DNA of 64,000 nucleotides, from contig QHYI01000110.1 in assembly GCA_003223245.1 (NCBI GenBank), forward strand, positions 1-64,000, read 5' to 3'. Shown piece by piece: positions 9,639-18,404 of the stretch (position 1 is the first letter of the stretch; every line of letters begins with the position of its first letter). Source of the stretch: Acidobacteriota bacterium (GTDB lineage Bacteria > Acidobacteriota > Terriglobia > Acidiferrales > UBA7541). A program made the position numbers and the translations under genes. The notes under the pieces are model-generated. The model ran no database searches. It was given only the letters and a program-made list of their open reading frames with translations, and was not told the DNA's origin.

Positions 9639-11398
9639 TGCTGGCCTCCCGTCTTGACCGTGTCGTGCGCGGGCGGCGGCAAAATCGGCGGCCGGTCCGT
9701 GGAAGTCTCCTTCTTCTGCACTTCCAATTCCGAAATAAGGATCTCGGGCGAAGCGGCGGCCACGGGAACGGATCCCGATTCCGCCCCACAGTAGCCGTTG
9801 AACACTTCCGGCTTGTCCCCCGTTGCCACAATCTTGGTCAAAGCCGCGAGCGGTGTGCCGACAATATCCACTCCTCGCACTAGCTCATCGGGCTTGCCAT
9901 CAGGAAAAACTTTGTAAACCACCAGCGGCTGCACCTGAAACGCCTGGGGCTGGCCGCGGCCGGTGAAGGTGAACCCGCCGGCAATATCGTCAATCAGCAG
10001 GCCATAAGGTTTGCCTTGCTCCTTGATCATTTGAATGAATTTCTCGCGGAGCTGCGCATCGCTCATCGTTTTACTGCTTTGCACGATCAAGTTGCCCTGC
10101 CGCGAAACCGGCGTAGCTCCCAGTTGCCGTCTGCCGTGCCCGTTCGAATGCGAAAAGCCCACCAGCGGCGACCGCGACATCTCGAAATCCTTCAGCACGC
10201 CGTGATCCACGAGCGTCACGCGCTGCGCCGGCACGCCTTCATCATCGAACTGGTAGTACCCCAGCAAATCCTCTCCTCCCAGCTTCTTCATCGTAGTGTC
10301 GTCCACGATGCTCAAGAAACTCGGCAAAATTTGCTCCCCAACCTTTTTTGCAAAGGTCTGTCCTTCGCTTACGTCTTTTTGCCGGTGCCCCTCGGCGCGG
10401 TGTCCAAAAACTTCGTGGAAAAAGACCGCCGCCGCGCGCCCTGTCAGCAACGCCGGGCCGACCGTTGGATCGATGAGCGGCGCCTTGACCAGCCCTTCCA
10501 TTTCCTTGCGCAAGGTCGCTTCCGAGGCGTAAACCGCTTTGTCGTCCGGTGCGTCCTTGGGATCCACCCAATCAAAGTTGGAGTACCTTTCAATATCCAT
10601 GCCGTCCGGCGCCTTACCCTGAATAAACAGCTCCAGCCGGTAGCGAATCAGTCCGTACTGCAGTTGTTCGCCTTCGCTGGTTACTTGCAACACGTTTTGC
10701 GCCTGCGCGCTGAACGTCACGATGGAATTGATAATCGCAGCCGATTCGCGAAACGCTTTCGTGTACGCGCGCACTTTCGCTTCCCACGGCGTGCGGTCCA
10801 CATGGATTGAGACTTCCGGCCCAATGGAAACATGCGGCTGCTCCTTGGAAAAATCCGGCGCCTTGCCTTCGGCGGTTTCCACTTTCACTTCCTTGCCTGT
10901 CTTGATCTTGATCAATGCTTCTTCGGCGGCGCGATATTGCTTGTCCGTTTCGAGCCAGGCAGCGCGGCGCAGCACTTCGGGATCGTCGTCCAGGGGAACG
11001 GCCACGACCGCGGTGTCGCTTTGCATTTGCCGTTCGCCGACCTTGTGCGTGTTATCTAGGGCATAGCTGCCTGTGCGAACCGAAACTTCCAGCCAGCGGT
11101 TGCGCCCCTCACTGCTGTTCAGCAAAGCGCCGTTTGAACCCTGAACATCCACTTTCTGCGTGTCCGTGACCGTATATCCGATGTAATACGCGGGCGGATC
11201 CTGAGTGCCATAGGTCTTCATGGACCGGTCCAATTCCGCCTTCAGCGCGGCCAAAAGCGGTGAAGGTTTCGCCTGGGTCTCTGGCGGGTAAGCTTGCGCC
11301 CGCGGTGCGAAGGGGAGAGCCAAGCCGACAAGCATACCGAGCCCAACAAAGATGGGGGTCAAACCACTTCGATTTGTCTTGATCAAGGGATACCTCAT
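9635..11398 (-). CDS. Exported TldD-family metalloprotease
   Basis: This 587-residue protein has an N-terminal signal or anchor (hydrophobic 15-36) and the TldD/PmbA fold. The zinc motif HEVFGHRAE lies at residues 328-336, followed by NGHGR and a C-terminal NGYCG element near the active site. Cytoplasmic TldD/TldE trims unfolded peptides and matures microcins. This exported version probably acts on peptides in the periplasm, which is inference. Its stop overlaps the start of the TldE-like gene by four bases, so the two form an operon and probably a heterodimer. The gene is the first of the unit, with about 660 bases of mostly non-coding DNA upstream. Confidence 0.88.
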   Translation of the reverse strand: MRYPLIKTNRSGLTPIFVGLGMLVGLALPFAPRAQAYPPETQAKPSPLLAALKAELDRSMKTYGTQDPPAYYIGYTVTDTQKVDVQGSNGALLNSSEGRNRWLEVSVRTGSYALDNTHKVGERQMQSDTAVVAVPLDDDPEVLRRAAWLETDKQYRAAEEALIKIKTGKEVKVETAEGKAPDFSKEQPHVSIGPEVSIHVDRTPWEAKVRAYTKAFRESAAIINSIVTFSAQAQNVLQVTSEGEQLQYGLIRYRLELFIQGKAPDGMDIERYSNFDWVDPKDAPDDKAVYASEATLRKEMEGLVKAPLIDPTVGPALLTGRAAAVFFHEVFGHRAEGHRQKDVSEGQTFAKKVGEQILPSFLSIVDDTTMKKLGGEDLLGYYQFDDEGVPAQRVTLVDHGVLKDFEMSRSPLVGFSHSNGHGRRQLGATPVSRQGNLIVQSSKTMSDAQLREKFIQMIKEQGKPYGLLIDDIAGGFTFTGRGQPQAFQVQPLVVYKVFPDGKPDELVRGVDIVGTPLAALTKIVATGDKPEVFNGYCGAESGSVPVAAASPEILISELEVQKKETSTDRPPILPPPAHDTVKTGGQQ

Positions 11399-11478
11399 TC
11401 GTTCTTAGACGGGACTGCGAAACATCCAGTCTACAGCGGATGGATGGAGCACACCAAGCGCCAGGTACTTACTGCTTT

Positions 11479-11506
11479 GCCGTCGAAGTAACATTGGTTC
11501 GACGGC
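11479..11506 (+). terminator. Perfect 9-bp hairpin followed by a short T run
   Basis: GCCGTCGAA (11479-11487) pairs perfectly with TTCGACGGC (11498-11506) across a ten-base loop, and TTTTC follows on the plus strand. It has the form of a weak intrinsic terminator. No intact plus-strand gene lies upstream, so its use is uncertain. It sits in the long gap between the TldD operon and the TonB receptor. Confidence 0.35.
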
Positions 11507-11571
11507 TTTTCTCAACTTGGAGTTGCATGGCCGCGCTGTTTTTCGGAAAGCGGTGTTTCTCAAGAATTCGT

Positions 11572-11800
11572 TCAATGCGCACAGCGGAAAAGAGCCGCCG
11601 CCATAGCGTCCTGCCCTTGGCCTCCGGCGGAGAAGCTGCTCGCGGCGGCGAATACCTTTTCCAGTAATTGTCCGGGGGCGCGCCAAACCGGTTCTCGCTG
11701 CAAAACAGGCGCAGCCGTCCATCCCGAACTGTTCGCCGCAGACACTTGACCTAGCGGTGAGCCCGTCGGTGAAGAAAAGCACGGATTCTCCGGGCACCCA
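11572..11800 (-). pseudogene. Relic of a PP2C/SpoIIE-type phosphatase C-terminus
   Basis: On the minus strand one frame reads VPGESVLFFTDGLT, then CGEQFG. This matches the PGD-x-L-x-x-YTDG-x-TEA and GExFG signature of SpoIIE-like serine phosphatases. About 45 codons later another frame carries the matching end, LEKVFAAAS followed by GQGQDAMAAALFR and a stop, corresponding to the usual DDM-x-x-x-x-x-R tail. The two frames together span only the last ~75 residues of such a domain, and no start or N-terminal part is visible. I read it as a decayed, truncated gene. It lies alone in the gap between two unrelated operons. Confidence 0.5.
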
Positions 11801-11989
11801 TGGGAATCGTGATGCTTTCCTTGTGCCCGACCGGGAACAATCCTCGAGGAACCCCGCAGATTGCCGAAACGAATTAGCGCTTGGCGATTGCAGCAATCCT
11901 CGCGCTACCCCCGCAAGTCACGCGCCTGGACGATTCTCCGCGGTGAAATCCGCATATTTTTGTTCCTCCGCTATCTGGATTAAGTCGAG

Positions 11990-12016
11990 TTGACATAGCG
12001 ATCCTAGTCGTATTGA
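11990..12016 (+). promoter_or_regulatory. Possible sigma70-type promoter for the TonB receptor
   Basis: TTGACA at 11990-11995 is a consensus -35 box, followed 15 bases later by TATTGA at 12011-12016 as a poor -10. The spacing is short and the -10 weak. The position, about 45 bases before the receptor start in an otherwise featureless AT-richer stretch, is the main argument. Confidence 0.25.
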
Positions 12017-12061
12017 ACTGTCTATCGTATTCACACTTACTTTTGCCCATTCCATGACCCC

Positions 12062-15000
12062 ATGACCTTATCCCGCAAACTTTGCCGAATCTCGAAGTGC
12101 CTTCTCTTTTGCGCATTCCTCTTTGTGTTCGCCCCGCCAGCCCTGACTCGTGCCCAAGCGTCGTCCAGCATCACCGGGACCGTCCGCGATCCCTCCGGGG
12201 CGCCGGTGGTTTCGGCTAATGTGTCTGCAAAAAACATCGAAACGGGAGCTGTTCGCACCGTTTCCACAAACGGCGCGGGACGCTATGAGATTTTGTCGTT
12301 GCCCTTGGGGCGCTATGAAATCAAAGCCGCGAAACCCGGCTTTGCGGACTCCGTTCGCAGCGGGATCGAACTATCCCTTGGCCAGGAAGCGCAGATTGAT
12401 TTCCGCTTGCGGATTGGCACAGTCAGTTCGGAAATCACTGTCGCTGGCGATGCCCCTGTCCTAAGCGCCACGACCAAAGACATCTCAGGCCTCGTCAGGG
12501 AGCAGCAGGTGAAGGACCTCCCTCTTAACGGCCGGAGCTATGATCTGCTTCTGCCCCTGAATCCGGGCATCGTCAATTTCACTTCGCAGAAAACCGGCGG
12601 CACGGGCATCTCAAACTCCTCCACAGGAAACAGTTTCGCCGTCTCCGGCAACCGCCCTCAGCAAAATGTCTTTCTGCTCAACGGCATCGAATTCACTGGG
12701 GCTGCTGAAAACAACATGCAACCGGGCGGCCCAAGCGGCATGCTGCTGGGCGTGGATGCCGTGCGCGAGTTCAACGTCGAGCGCGATTCCTACGGCGCGG
12801 AATTCGGCAAGCATCCCGGCGCTCAGGTGCTTGTCGCCACACGCTCAGGCACCAATCAGTGGCATGGCACGACTTTCGAGTTCCTCCGCAACAGGGCCCT
12901 CGACGCTCCGAACTTCTTCGATCAGGGCTCGGCTGCGCCCTTCCAGCGCAACCAGTTTGGCGCTTCGCTGGGCGGCCCGCTTCGTTTGGACAAAACCTTC
13001 CTCTTTAGCAATTACGAAGGCTTTCGCCAGCGTCTTCATCAGACTTCCGCGGCCTTCGTCCCGAGCGCGGCCTCGCGGGCGGCTGCCGCTCCTAGCGTCC
13101 AGCCGCTGCTAAATCTTTGGCCCACGGCCGCCCCCGGCGCGCAGGATTTCAATGGAATCTCCGAAGTTTTCAGCAGTCCCTTGCAAACCGTTCGCGAAGA
13201 TTTCGGCACTTCCCGGCTCGACCGTCTGCTTTCGAAGAAGGACTCCCTGGCCGCTATTTATACCGTGGATGACGGCAACGACTTCACCCGAACGCCTCTT
13301 GATCCGTTCAGCTCGGACATCCTCACGCTGCGCGAACAGGTTCTCAGCCTCGAAGAAACGCATCTCCTCTCTTCCACATTTCTTACTACCGCTCGCGTTG
13401 GCTTTTCCCGCGCCGGTTATTTTTTCACCGGCGAGCCGACGCCCGGCACTCCGGCCGCTTCCGTGCCTGGTTTTCTCCTGGGAAAGCCTGTCGGCGCGGT
13501 GGTGGTTGGTGGAAGCGCTGCATCAAATCCGCAAGCGGCCCTCGGCCTCGCAGGCAGCAACAACGGTAGCAATCTTAGAATCCACCGCAACCTCTACACC
13601 TTCGAGAATCGCGTGACACTTACGCGCGGCCGCCATCAATTCACGTTCGGCGCGTGGTTCGAGCGGTTTCAGTCCAACGAAATGATTGCCCTCAGCCAAT
13701 TCGGCCAAGCCACTTTCTCGAGCCTCCAGAATTTCTTGAATGGCACGATCTCAACATTCCTCTTTGACCCTGCTCCGACGGAAATGAACTGGCGCTCTCT
13801 GTTCGGTGCTGGGTATGCGGAAGAGGTTCTGCACATCAGTTCCAATTTGAGCCTGTCCCTGGGATTCCGCGATGAGTTCTCAACGGGTTGGAACGAAGCG
13901 CACGGCCGGGCGGCCAATTACCTCTTGAGCAATGGCGTCATCAGCTCCGATCCGGACATTGGAAGTTCTCTCTTCACGGTGAACAAGGCAAAATTTCTCC
14001 CCCAACCGCGCATGGGCCTGGCTTGGAGCCCCCGCGGACCGAAAACCGTCCTGCGAACGGGATTCGGCCTGTACAACGATTTGCAGGACGCCCTCGGTTA
14101 CCGTGCCGATCAGAACGCGCCCTTCAATCCAACCTACAGCCTGGCCGCGCTGCCCGTTTCGCAACTGCCCATCGATCCGGCGGCGCCCGTTCCCGCCGGT
14201 GCAAAACTCGTTCCCGGCGGCGTCCAACCGGACATGAAGACTCCCACGCTCATCTCCTGGTCTTTGCGCCTGGAGCGCGAACTTTCTTCGAACACGTCAG
14301 CCACCATTGGCTACGTTGGTTCTCATGGCTACCACGAATTGATCGGCGTCGATGCAAACGAACCCTTCCCCACGATCTGTCCGGCTTCTGCATGCCCCGC
14401 CGTTTTTCCCGGAAATTTTCCCGCGCCGCTCGCCGGTCAACCCGTTCCCCCCGGCGCCTACTACATTCCCCGGGGAACGCCCCGGGCGAATCCCGCGCTC
14501 ACTAACACTTGGACCTGGTTCTCTCGCGGCGACAGCTCCTACCACGCATTGCAAACCGACCTCCGCAAGCGCTTCAGCCGCGGACTCACCTTGCGCGGCG
14601 TTTACACGTTCTCCAAAACCTTGGACGATGGCGATTCCTTGAATCAGACTACCGCGGGAAATGCTCCCGGACTCGTTTCCAATCCGTTCAACTTGGCTGC
14701 CGACAAGGGCCTGGCCACGTTTCACGTGAAACATGCTGCGGTTGTGAATGCGCTTTACGCTTTGCCTTTTGGGCGCGGAGAGAAACTCGCCTCTGGACTC
14801 AGCGGCTTGCTCAATTGGTTGGTGAGCGGTTGGTCTGTGGGCGGCATTCTTACGGCTCAGTCTGGTTTCCCCTTCACTCCGCAACTCAGCTACAACCCCT
14901 CGAACAATGGCGACACGCGGAATCCCGTCAGGCCCTTTCGCAACCCCAACTTCACTGGCCCGGTGATCTTGGGGACCCCTTCCCGGTGGTTCAATCCCAA

Positions 15001-15295
15001 CGCTTTTCTCGCCCCTCCGCCCAACAGCGGCTTTTACGGCGATCTCGGACGAGACACTTTGATCGGCCCTGGCCTGGCCACTGGGGACCTCTCGGTCTTG
15101 AAGGACCTACCCTTTCGGCGGAGCTTCGGCCTGCAATTTCGCGCGGAAATCTTCAACCTGCTCAACCGTGCCAACTTCAATACGCCCAATCTGATTGTCT
15201 TCACTCCCTCCGGCCTGTCCGGAACCGCCGGCGCCATCACCAGCACTTCCACGACCTCGCGCCAGGTGCAATTCGCGCTCAAGCTTCACTGGTAG
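12062..15295 (+). CDS. Oar-like TonB-dependent outer-membrane receptor
   Basis: The 1077-residue protein has a signal peptide (to about residue 33). A carboxypeptidase-regulatory, Ig-like domain follows (about 35-125, SITGTVRDPSGAPV onward). Then comes a plug domain with LPLNGRSYDLL and a large C-terminal beta-barrel. This is the Oar/SusC-like architecture greatly expanded in acidobacteria. Such receptors import large or scarce substrates, commonly glycans, siderophores or peptides, using TonB energy. No SusD partner, sigma/anti-sigma pair or enzyme is adjacent, so the substrate is unknown. The barrel ends in a hydrophobic residue pattern (FALKLHW) rather than the canonical terminal Phe. Confidence 0.92.
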   Translation: MTLSRKLCRISKCLLFCAFLFVFAPPALTRAQASSSITGTVRDPSGAPVVSANVSAKNIETGAVRTVSTNGAGRYEILSLPLGRYEIKAAKPGFADSVRSGIELSLGQEAQIDFRLRIGTVSSEITVAGDAPVLSATTKDISGLVREQQVKDLPLNGRSYDLLLPLNPGIVNFTSQKTGGTGISNSSTGNSFAVSGNRPQQNVFLLNGIEFTGAAENNMQPGGPSGMLLGVDAVREFNVERDSYGAEFGKHPGAQVLVATRSGTNQWHGTTFEFLRNRALDAPNFFDQGSAAPFQRNQFGASLGGPLRLDKTFLFSNYEGFRQRLHQTSAAFVPSAASRAAAAPSVQPLLNLWPTAAPGAQDFNGISEVFSSPLQTVREDFGTSRLDRLLSKKDSLAAIYTVDDGNDFTRTPLDPFSSDILTLREQVLSLEETHLLSSTFLTTARVGFSRAGYFFTGEPTPGTPAASVPGFLLGKPVGAVVVGGSAASNPQAALGLAGSNNGSNLRIHRNLYTFENRVTLTRGRHQFTFGAWFERFQSNEMIALSQFGQATFSSLQNFLNGTISTFLFDPAPTEMNWRSLFGAGYAEEVLHISSNLSLSLGFRDEFSTGWNEAHGRAANYLLSNGVISSDPDIGSSLFTVNKAKFLPQPRMGLAWSPRGPKTVLRTGFGLYNDLQDALGYRADQNAPFNPTYSLAALPVSQLPIDPAAPVPAGAKLVPGGVQPDMKTPTLISWSLRLERELSSNTSATIGYVGSHGYHELIGVDANEPFPTICPASACPAVFPGNFPAPLAGQPVPPGAYYIPRGTPRANPALTNTWTWFSRGDSSYHALQTDLRKRFSRGLTLRGVYTFSKTLDDGDSLNQTTAGNAPGLVSNPFNLAADKGLATFHVKHAAVVNALYALPFGRGEKLASGLSGLLNWLVSGWSVGGILTAQSGFPFTPQLSYNPSNNGDTRNPVRPFRNPNFTGPVILGTPSRWFNPNAFLAPPPNSGFYGDLGRDTLIGPGLATGDLSVLKDLPFRRSFGLQFRAEIFNLLNRANFNTPNLIVFTPSGLSGTAGAITSTSTTSRQVQFALKLHW

Positions 15296-15488
15296 CGAGA
15301 CGCACTTCGGCGCGTTCCCTGGGCGAAGCAGACCGCTTTTGTGGTGCGCAGCTTTATCCCGAGAAGTTCCACAGGCGCTCAAAGAATTCCCGGGGGAACT
15401 TTTCCGAGCCCTCTTCCGTATCCTTTAGTGCAGGCGGTTCCCACAACGCGAAGCGCCTTCCGAGGCGCATCCGGAGAAGGAGCAAAGG

Positions 15489-15845
15489 ATGGGGGGAGAT
15501 ATCATCGGATTAGTGGCTGTCATCATGTCTTTGGGCGTTCCCCTTGGTGCGCTGTACACCTATTACCGCGTTCGAAAGCTGCGCAGCGAAGAGCGCCTCG
15601 CTGCCATTGCACGGGGTGTTGCGATTCCCATGGAGCCGGAGTTGAACCAGGCGGCGCGTTCCCGCCGCGCCGGCATTTTGCTCGTCAGCGGCGCGATTGG
15701 TTTTATCGTGGCGTTCGGATTGGTCGGACAAATCCAGGCAGACCGCGATTTTTGGACCACCGCTGTGCTCGGCATTATTCCTCTTGCCGTGGGCATCGGG
15801 TTTTTCGTCGACTGGAAATTGATCCATCGCGACGCCCGCGCGTAA
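15489..15845 (+). CDS. Small two- or three-helix membrane protein (DUF6249-like)
   Basis: The 118-residue product has a hydrophobic helix at about 5-25, a charged linker (YYRVRKLRSEERLAAIARG) and two further helices at about 60-80 and 88-108. The linker sequence after the first helix is typical of small uncharacterised proteins annotated as DUF6249, often found near sigma or anti-sigma genes; no function is known. A purine-rich GGAGAAGGAGC ribosome site precedes the start. It stands alone, about 190 bases after the TonB receptor and in the same direction, so it may be transcribed with it or independently. Confidence 0.7.
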   Translation: MGGDIIGLVAVIMSLGVPLGALYTYYRVRKLRSEERLAAIARGVAIPMEPELNQAARSRRAGILLVSGAIGFIVAFGLVGQIQADRDFWTTAVLGIIPLAVGIGFFVDWKLIHRDARA

Positions 15846-15910
15846 AGATCCCACAGAAACTCTAGCGCGCAGTTCGCATCTCTCTTGCTGCAAAAAACCT
15901 GTAACGCCAA

Positions 15911-15920
15911 TATATGTATA
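15911..15920 (+). promoter_or_regulatory. AT-rich near-palindrome upstream of marR, possible operator
   Basis: TATATGTATA has symmetric TATA arms around a central TG and stands out in a GC-rich background. It lies 36 bases before the preferred GTG of the MarR gene, where autorepressing MarR proteins usually bind. It could equally serve as part of the -10 region. Confidence 0.3.
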
Positions 15921-15956
15921 TGCATCTAAGTGGGTGTGAGACAAGGAGTCCAATCC

Positions 15957-16391
15957 GTGCCTGCACTTTCGTGCATGTGCGCCACTCTTCGCCGGGTGGC
16001 GCGGGCCCTGACCCAGCTCTACGAGCGCGAAATGCGTCCGTTGGGTATACGTGTGACTCAGCTCACGATCTTACAAGAGCTCTCCCGCGCCAGAGAAATG
16101 TCTCAAGGCAAACTGGGAGAAATTCTTTCGATGGACAGCACAACCCTGACGCGGAACTTGAAAATCATGATCCGGCAGGGCTGGGTTGCGGAACATCGCG
16201 GTAAAGACAAGCGCGAACGACTGTTGCAGCTGTCCAAACGCGGATACGCACAACTGGCGCGCATATTGCCTGTTTGGCGCGAGATTCAAGCGCGTTTACG
16301 CCGGCGATTGGGGGAGCAAGTCTGGGAAAACCTCCCGCAACTCACGGACCAAGTTACTGAAGTGGTTGCGGCTCTAGGAGTCTCGTCATGA
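15957..16391 (+). CDS. MarR-family transcriptional regulator
   Basis: A winged helix-turn-helix protein of about 144 residues. It shows the MarR pattern: dimerisation helix, LTQLYEREMRPLGIRVTQLTIL, recognition helix within LGEILSMDSTTLTRNLKIM, and the wing (AEHRGKDKRERLLQLSKRG). I prefer the GTG at 15957 because AAGGAG ends eight bases before it; the GTG at 15930 has no such site. Cys6 and Cys8 near the N-terminus could be redox or metal sensors, but that is speculation. Its stop overlaps the ATG of the next gene (ATGA), so it probably controls that membrane protein. Confidence 0.9.
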   Translation: MPALSCMCATLRRVARALTQLYEREMRPLGIRVTQLTILQELSRAREMSQGKLGEILSMDSTTLTRNLKIMIRQGWVAEHRGKDKRERLLQLSKRGYAQLARILPVWREIQARLRRRLGEQVWENLPQLTDQVTEVVAALGVSS

Positions 16392-17017
16392 AAAGTTATG
16401 GGAAACTTGCTTTAGGAATCATCGCGACCTGGTTTATCGTGGTGTTGTCAACCTCAGCCCTGCATCTGTTCCGAACTGATGCCAACCACGCCGGAGTTGC
16501 GTACGCGGTTGCCGCGCTGGCGCCGGTTGCCTTGTTCTCGGTATGGTTTGCCGCTTCAGAGAAGTTTCAGGAGCTCGTGTTCTCTTTGAACCCACGGACG
16601 CTGACGGCGGTGCAGTCCTGGCGAATTTTCGGGTTCCTGTTCCTGTTGCTAGCCGCCAATCAGGCTCTTCCTGCAATATTTGCCGTGCCTGCGGCATATG
16701 GCGACGTCTTCATCGGACTGACTGCCGCACTCGTGGCCTGGAAGCTTGCCACCCCCGAGCATCGCACGTTTTACATTTTTTGGCAGGGGCTTGGGCTGAC
16801 GGACCTCATCATGACGATCATCCTCGGCTCGACGGCTCCTTTGTTGAGCCCCGGTGGTCCTTCGATGAACGTTATGACCCAACTGCCTTTGAGCTTGATT
16901 CCAACTTTCTTCACACCGCTGCTTCTGATCTTTCACGTGGCTTCCATTGCCCAAGCGAGACAGTGGCAAACACAGCGACAAACGCAGTACAGGGAACACC
17001 TCCCGGCCTCAGCATAA
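16388..17017 (+). CDS. Hypothetical six-helix membrane protein, MarR-coupled
   Basis: This 209-residue protein is strongly hydrophobic, with about six predicted membrane helices (roughly 7-25, 38-56, 75-97, 103-120, 130-150 and 165-188) and no catalytic motif that I recognise. Its ATG overlaps the MarR stop codon, so the pair is translated together. MarR-linked membrane proteins are often efflux or stress-response components, but this one lacks a known transporter signature. I therefore give no function. Confidence 0.75.
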   Translation: MKSYGKLALGIIATWFIVVLSTSALHLFRTDANHAGVAYAVAALAPVALFSVWFAASEKFQELVFSLNPRTLTAVQSWRIFGFLFLLLAANQALPAIFAVPAAYGDVFIGLTAALVAWKLATPEHRTFYIFWQGLGLTDLIMTIILGSTAPLLSPGGPSMNVMTQLPLSLIPTFFTPLLLIFHVASIAQARQWQTQRQTQYREHLPASA

Positions 17018-17086
17018 ACCGGTCCTGCGAGCCGCCTGCTAGGAAGGCGGTAGCAGAGCAGGTGAGGTGTGGGACAAATCCAGGGG

Positions 17087-17132
17087 GCGGGCGGCCAGCC
17101 ATGCGGTTTGGCTTAGCCGCCGGCCCGCTTTT
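17087..17132 (+). terminator. GC-rich hairpin with TTTT, probable terminator
   Basis: GCGGGCGGC (17087-17095) can pair, with a bulge, with GCCGCCGGCCCGC (17116-17128), followed by TTTT. It lies about 70 bases after the MarR/membrane-protein operon. Neighbouring smaller hairpins (near 17033-17050 and 17142-17160) make the whole 17018-17171 gap highly structured, so it could separate the convergent operon and tautomerase gene. Confidence 0.4.
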
Positions 17133-17171
17133 AGACAGGCCCGGCTCTGCGGAGCCAGGGTCGCGCTTCCT

Positions 17172-17369
17172 TCAGGGCCTTCGCTTTTGATCCGCGACAA
17201 GCACTCCGGCTTCCGCGTAATGCGTCGCCGGAACATCGTGAAACGAAACATGAATGTTCTCGCGCTTGGCTTTGCCGTCCTCGATTAACACCGCCGTGAC
17301 ACGCTCGGCAATCTTGCGCTTTTGTTCGGCGCTACGTCCTTCGACCCAAGTAATCTGCACGTGGGGCAT
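17172..17369 (-). CDS. 4-oxalocrotonate tautomerase family protein
   Basis: This 65-residue protein begins Met-Pro-His, so removal of Met exposes the catalytic N-terminal proline of the tautomerase superfamily. VEGRSAEQKRKIAERVT and the later HVSFHDVP segment match the small homohexameric 4-OT class, which isomerises enol/keto acids in aromatic degradation. One downstream difference is that the usual second arginine pair is not clearly placed, so the substrate cannot be assigned. It stands alone and is convergent with the MarR operon, with no aromatic-degradation genes near it. Confidence 0.88.
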   Translation of the reverse strand: MPHVQITWVEGRSAEQKRKIAERVTAVLIEDGKAKRENIHVSFHDVPATHYAEAGVLVADQKRRP

Positions 17370-17630
17370 CTCACTCCTCCTTGGAATTTACGATTCTCCA
17401 TGCCTTGGCTTGCAAGACCCCAGCATTTTATCCGCTTCTCGCTGGCATTCCTTCCTCTCGGGCAGAATTAACCGGATTGCGGAGCAACTTTGAGTGCGCC
17501 CCTCCCTTTTTTCGACTTTCACCTTTTGACTTTCGACCTTTACCCTCCTAGCAGATCTCCACGCGGTCTAATGACCAAACCGACCGCCTTCCCGTAAGGC
17601 CGCTGCCGCCTGTGATAGAATGACGGTTCC

Positions 17631-18404
17631 ATGCATCCGGCGATTCCCCATCTGATTGAGCTGCAGCGGGTTGACCACCAGATTGCCGTGTTTCGCTCCG
17701 AACTGGAATCCTTTCCCAAGCGAATCCGCGAAGCGGACACGAAGCTCACTGGCGCGCGCGGCGAAGTCGCGTCCGCTAAAGAAGCGCTCGCGCAAGTTGC
17801 TTCCGAGCGCCGCAAGTTCGAATTTGAAGCGCAGGAATGGAAGGACCGTGTCCGCAAGTACCGCGACCAGAGCAGTGCGGTAAAAACCAACGACGCCTAC
17901 CGCGCGCTCCAGCATGAAATTGCCAACGCCGAAGCCGAAATCGCCAAAGCGGAAGACCGCCAACTCGAAGTTATGATGAAAGCCGAGGACGCCGAGCGCC
18001 GTCTCAAGCTCGCGGATTCCCGGCTGAAAGAAGCGGACCAGAGTCTCGCAGCCGAGAAAAAGACGATGGAAGCCCAAGCGGCCGAAATCAAGAAAAAGCT
18101 CGAGGCCGCCGCCGCCGAGCGCGAAAAAATCATCGCGCCCGTGCCCGAAGATTTGCGCGATCTTTACACACGCATCGCCAAGCGCCGCGGCGGCACGGCC
18201 ATGGCCCAGGTTCGCGACGAGCAGTGCCGCGGCTGCGGCCTGCGCGTCCTCCCGCACATCGTGCAGGAGCTGCGCTCGGAAACGAGCGAAGAAGTTTACC
18301 GCTGCGAGAGCTGCGGCCTCATTCTCTACACCTTGGAGCCGGTTCCCTACGCCAAACCGGCGGACGGCTCCGCGAATGCTGCTTCACCGGCGTCCACCAA
18401 CTGA
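17631..18404 (+). CDS. Coiled-coil protein with C4 zinc ribbon
   Basis: A 257-residue protein made of a long coiled coil (about 10-165, rich in Ala, Glu, Lys and Arg) followed by a zinc ribbon. The metal ligands are Cys199, Cys202, Cys225 and Cys228 (CRGCG and CESCG). This architecture is that of the widespread DUF164/zf-RING_7 family, thought to bind nucleic acid. Its exact role is not settled. The gene overlaps the RNase HI start by one base (TGATG), so the two are translationally coupled. This pairing suggests a link to RNA-DNA hybrid processing, which is inference. Confidence 0.88.
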   Translation: MHPAIPHLIELQRVDHQIAVFRSELESFPKRIREADTKLTGARGEVASAKEALAQVASERRKFEFEAQEWKDRVRKYRDQSSAVKTNDAYRALQHEIANAEAEIAKAEDRQLEVMMKAEDAERRLKLADSRLKEADQSLAAEKKTMEAQAAEIKKKLEAAAAEREKIIAPVPEDLRDLYTRIAKRRGGTAMAQVRDEQCRGCGLRVLPHIVQELRSETSEEVYRCESCGLILYTLEPVPYAKPADGSANAASPASTN

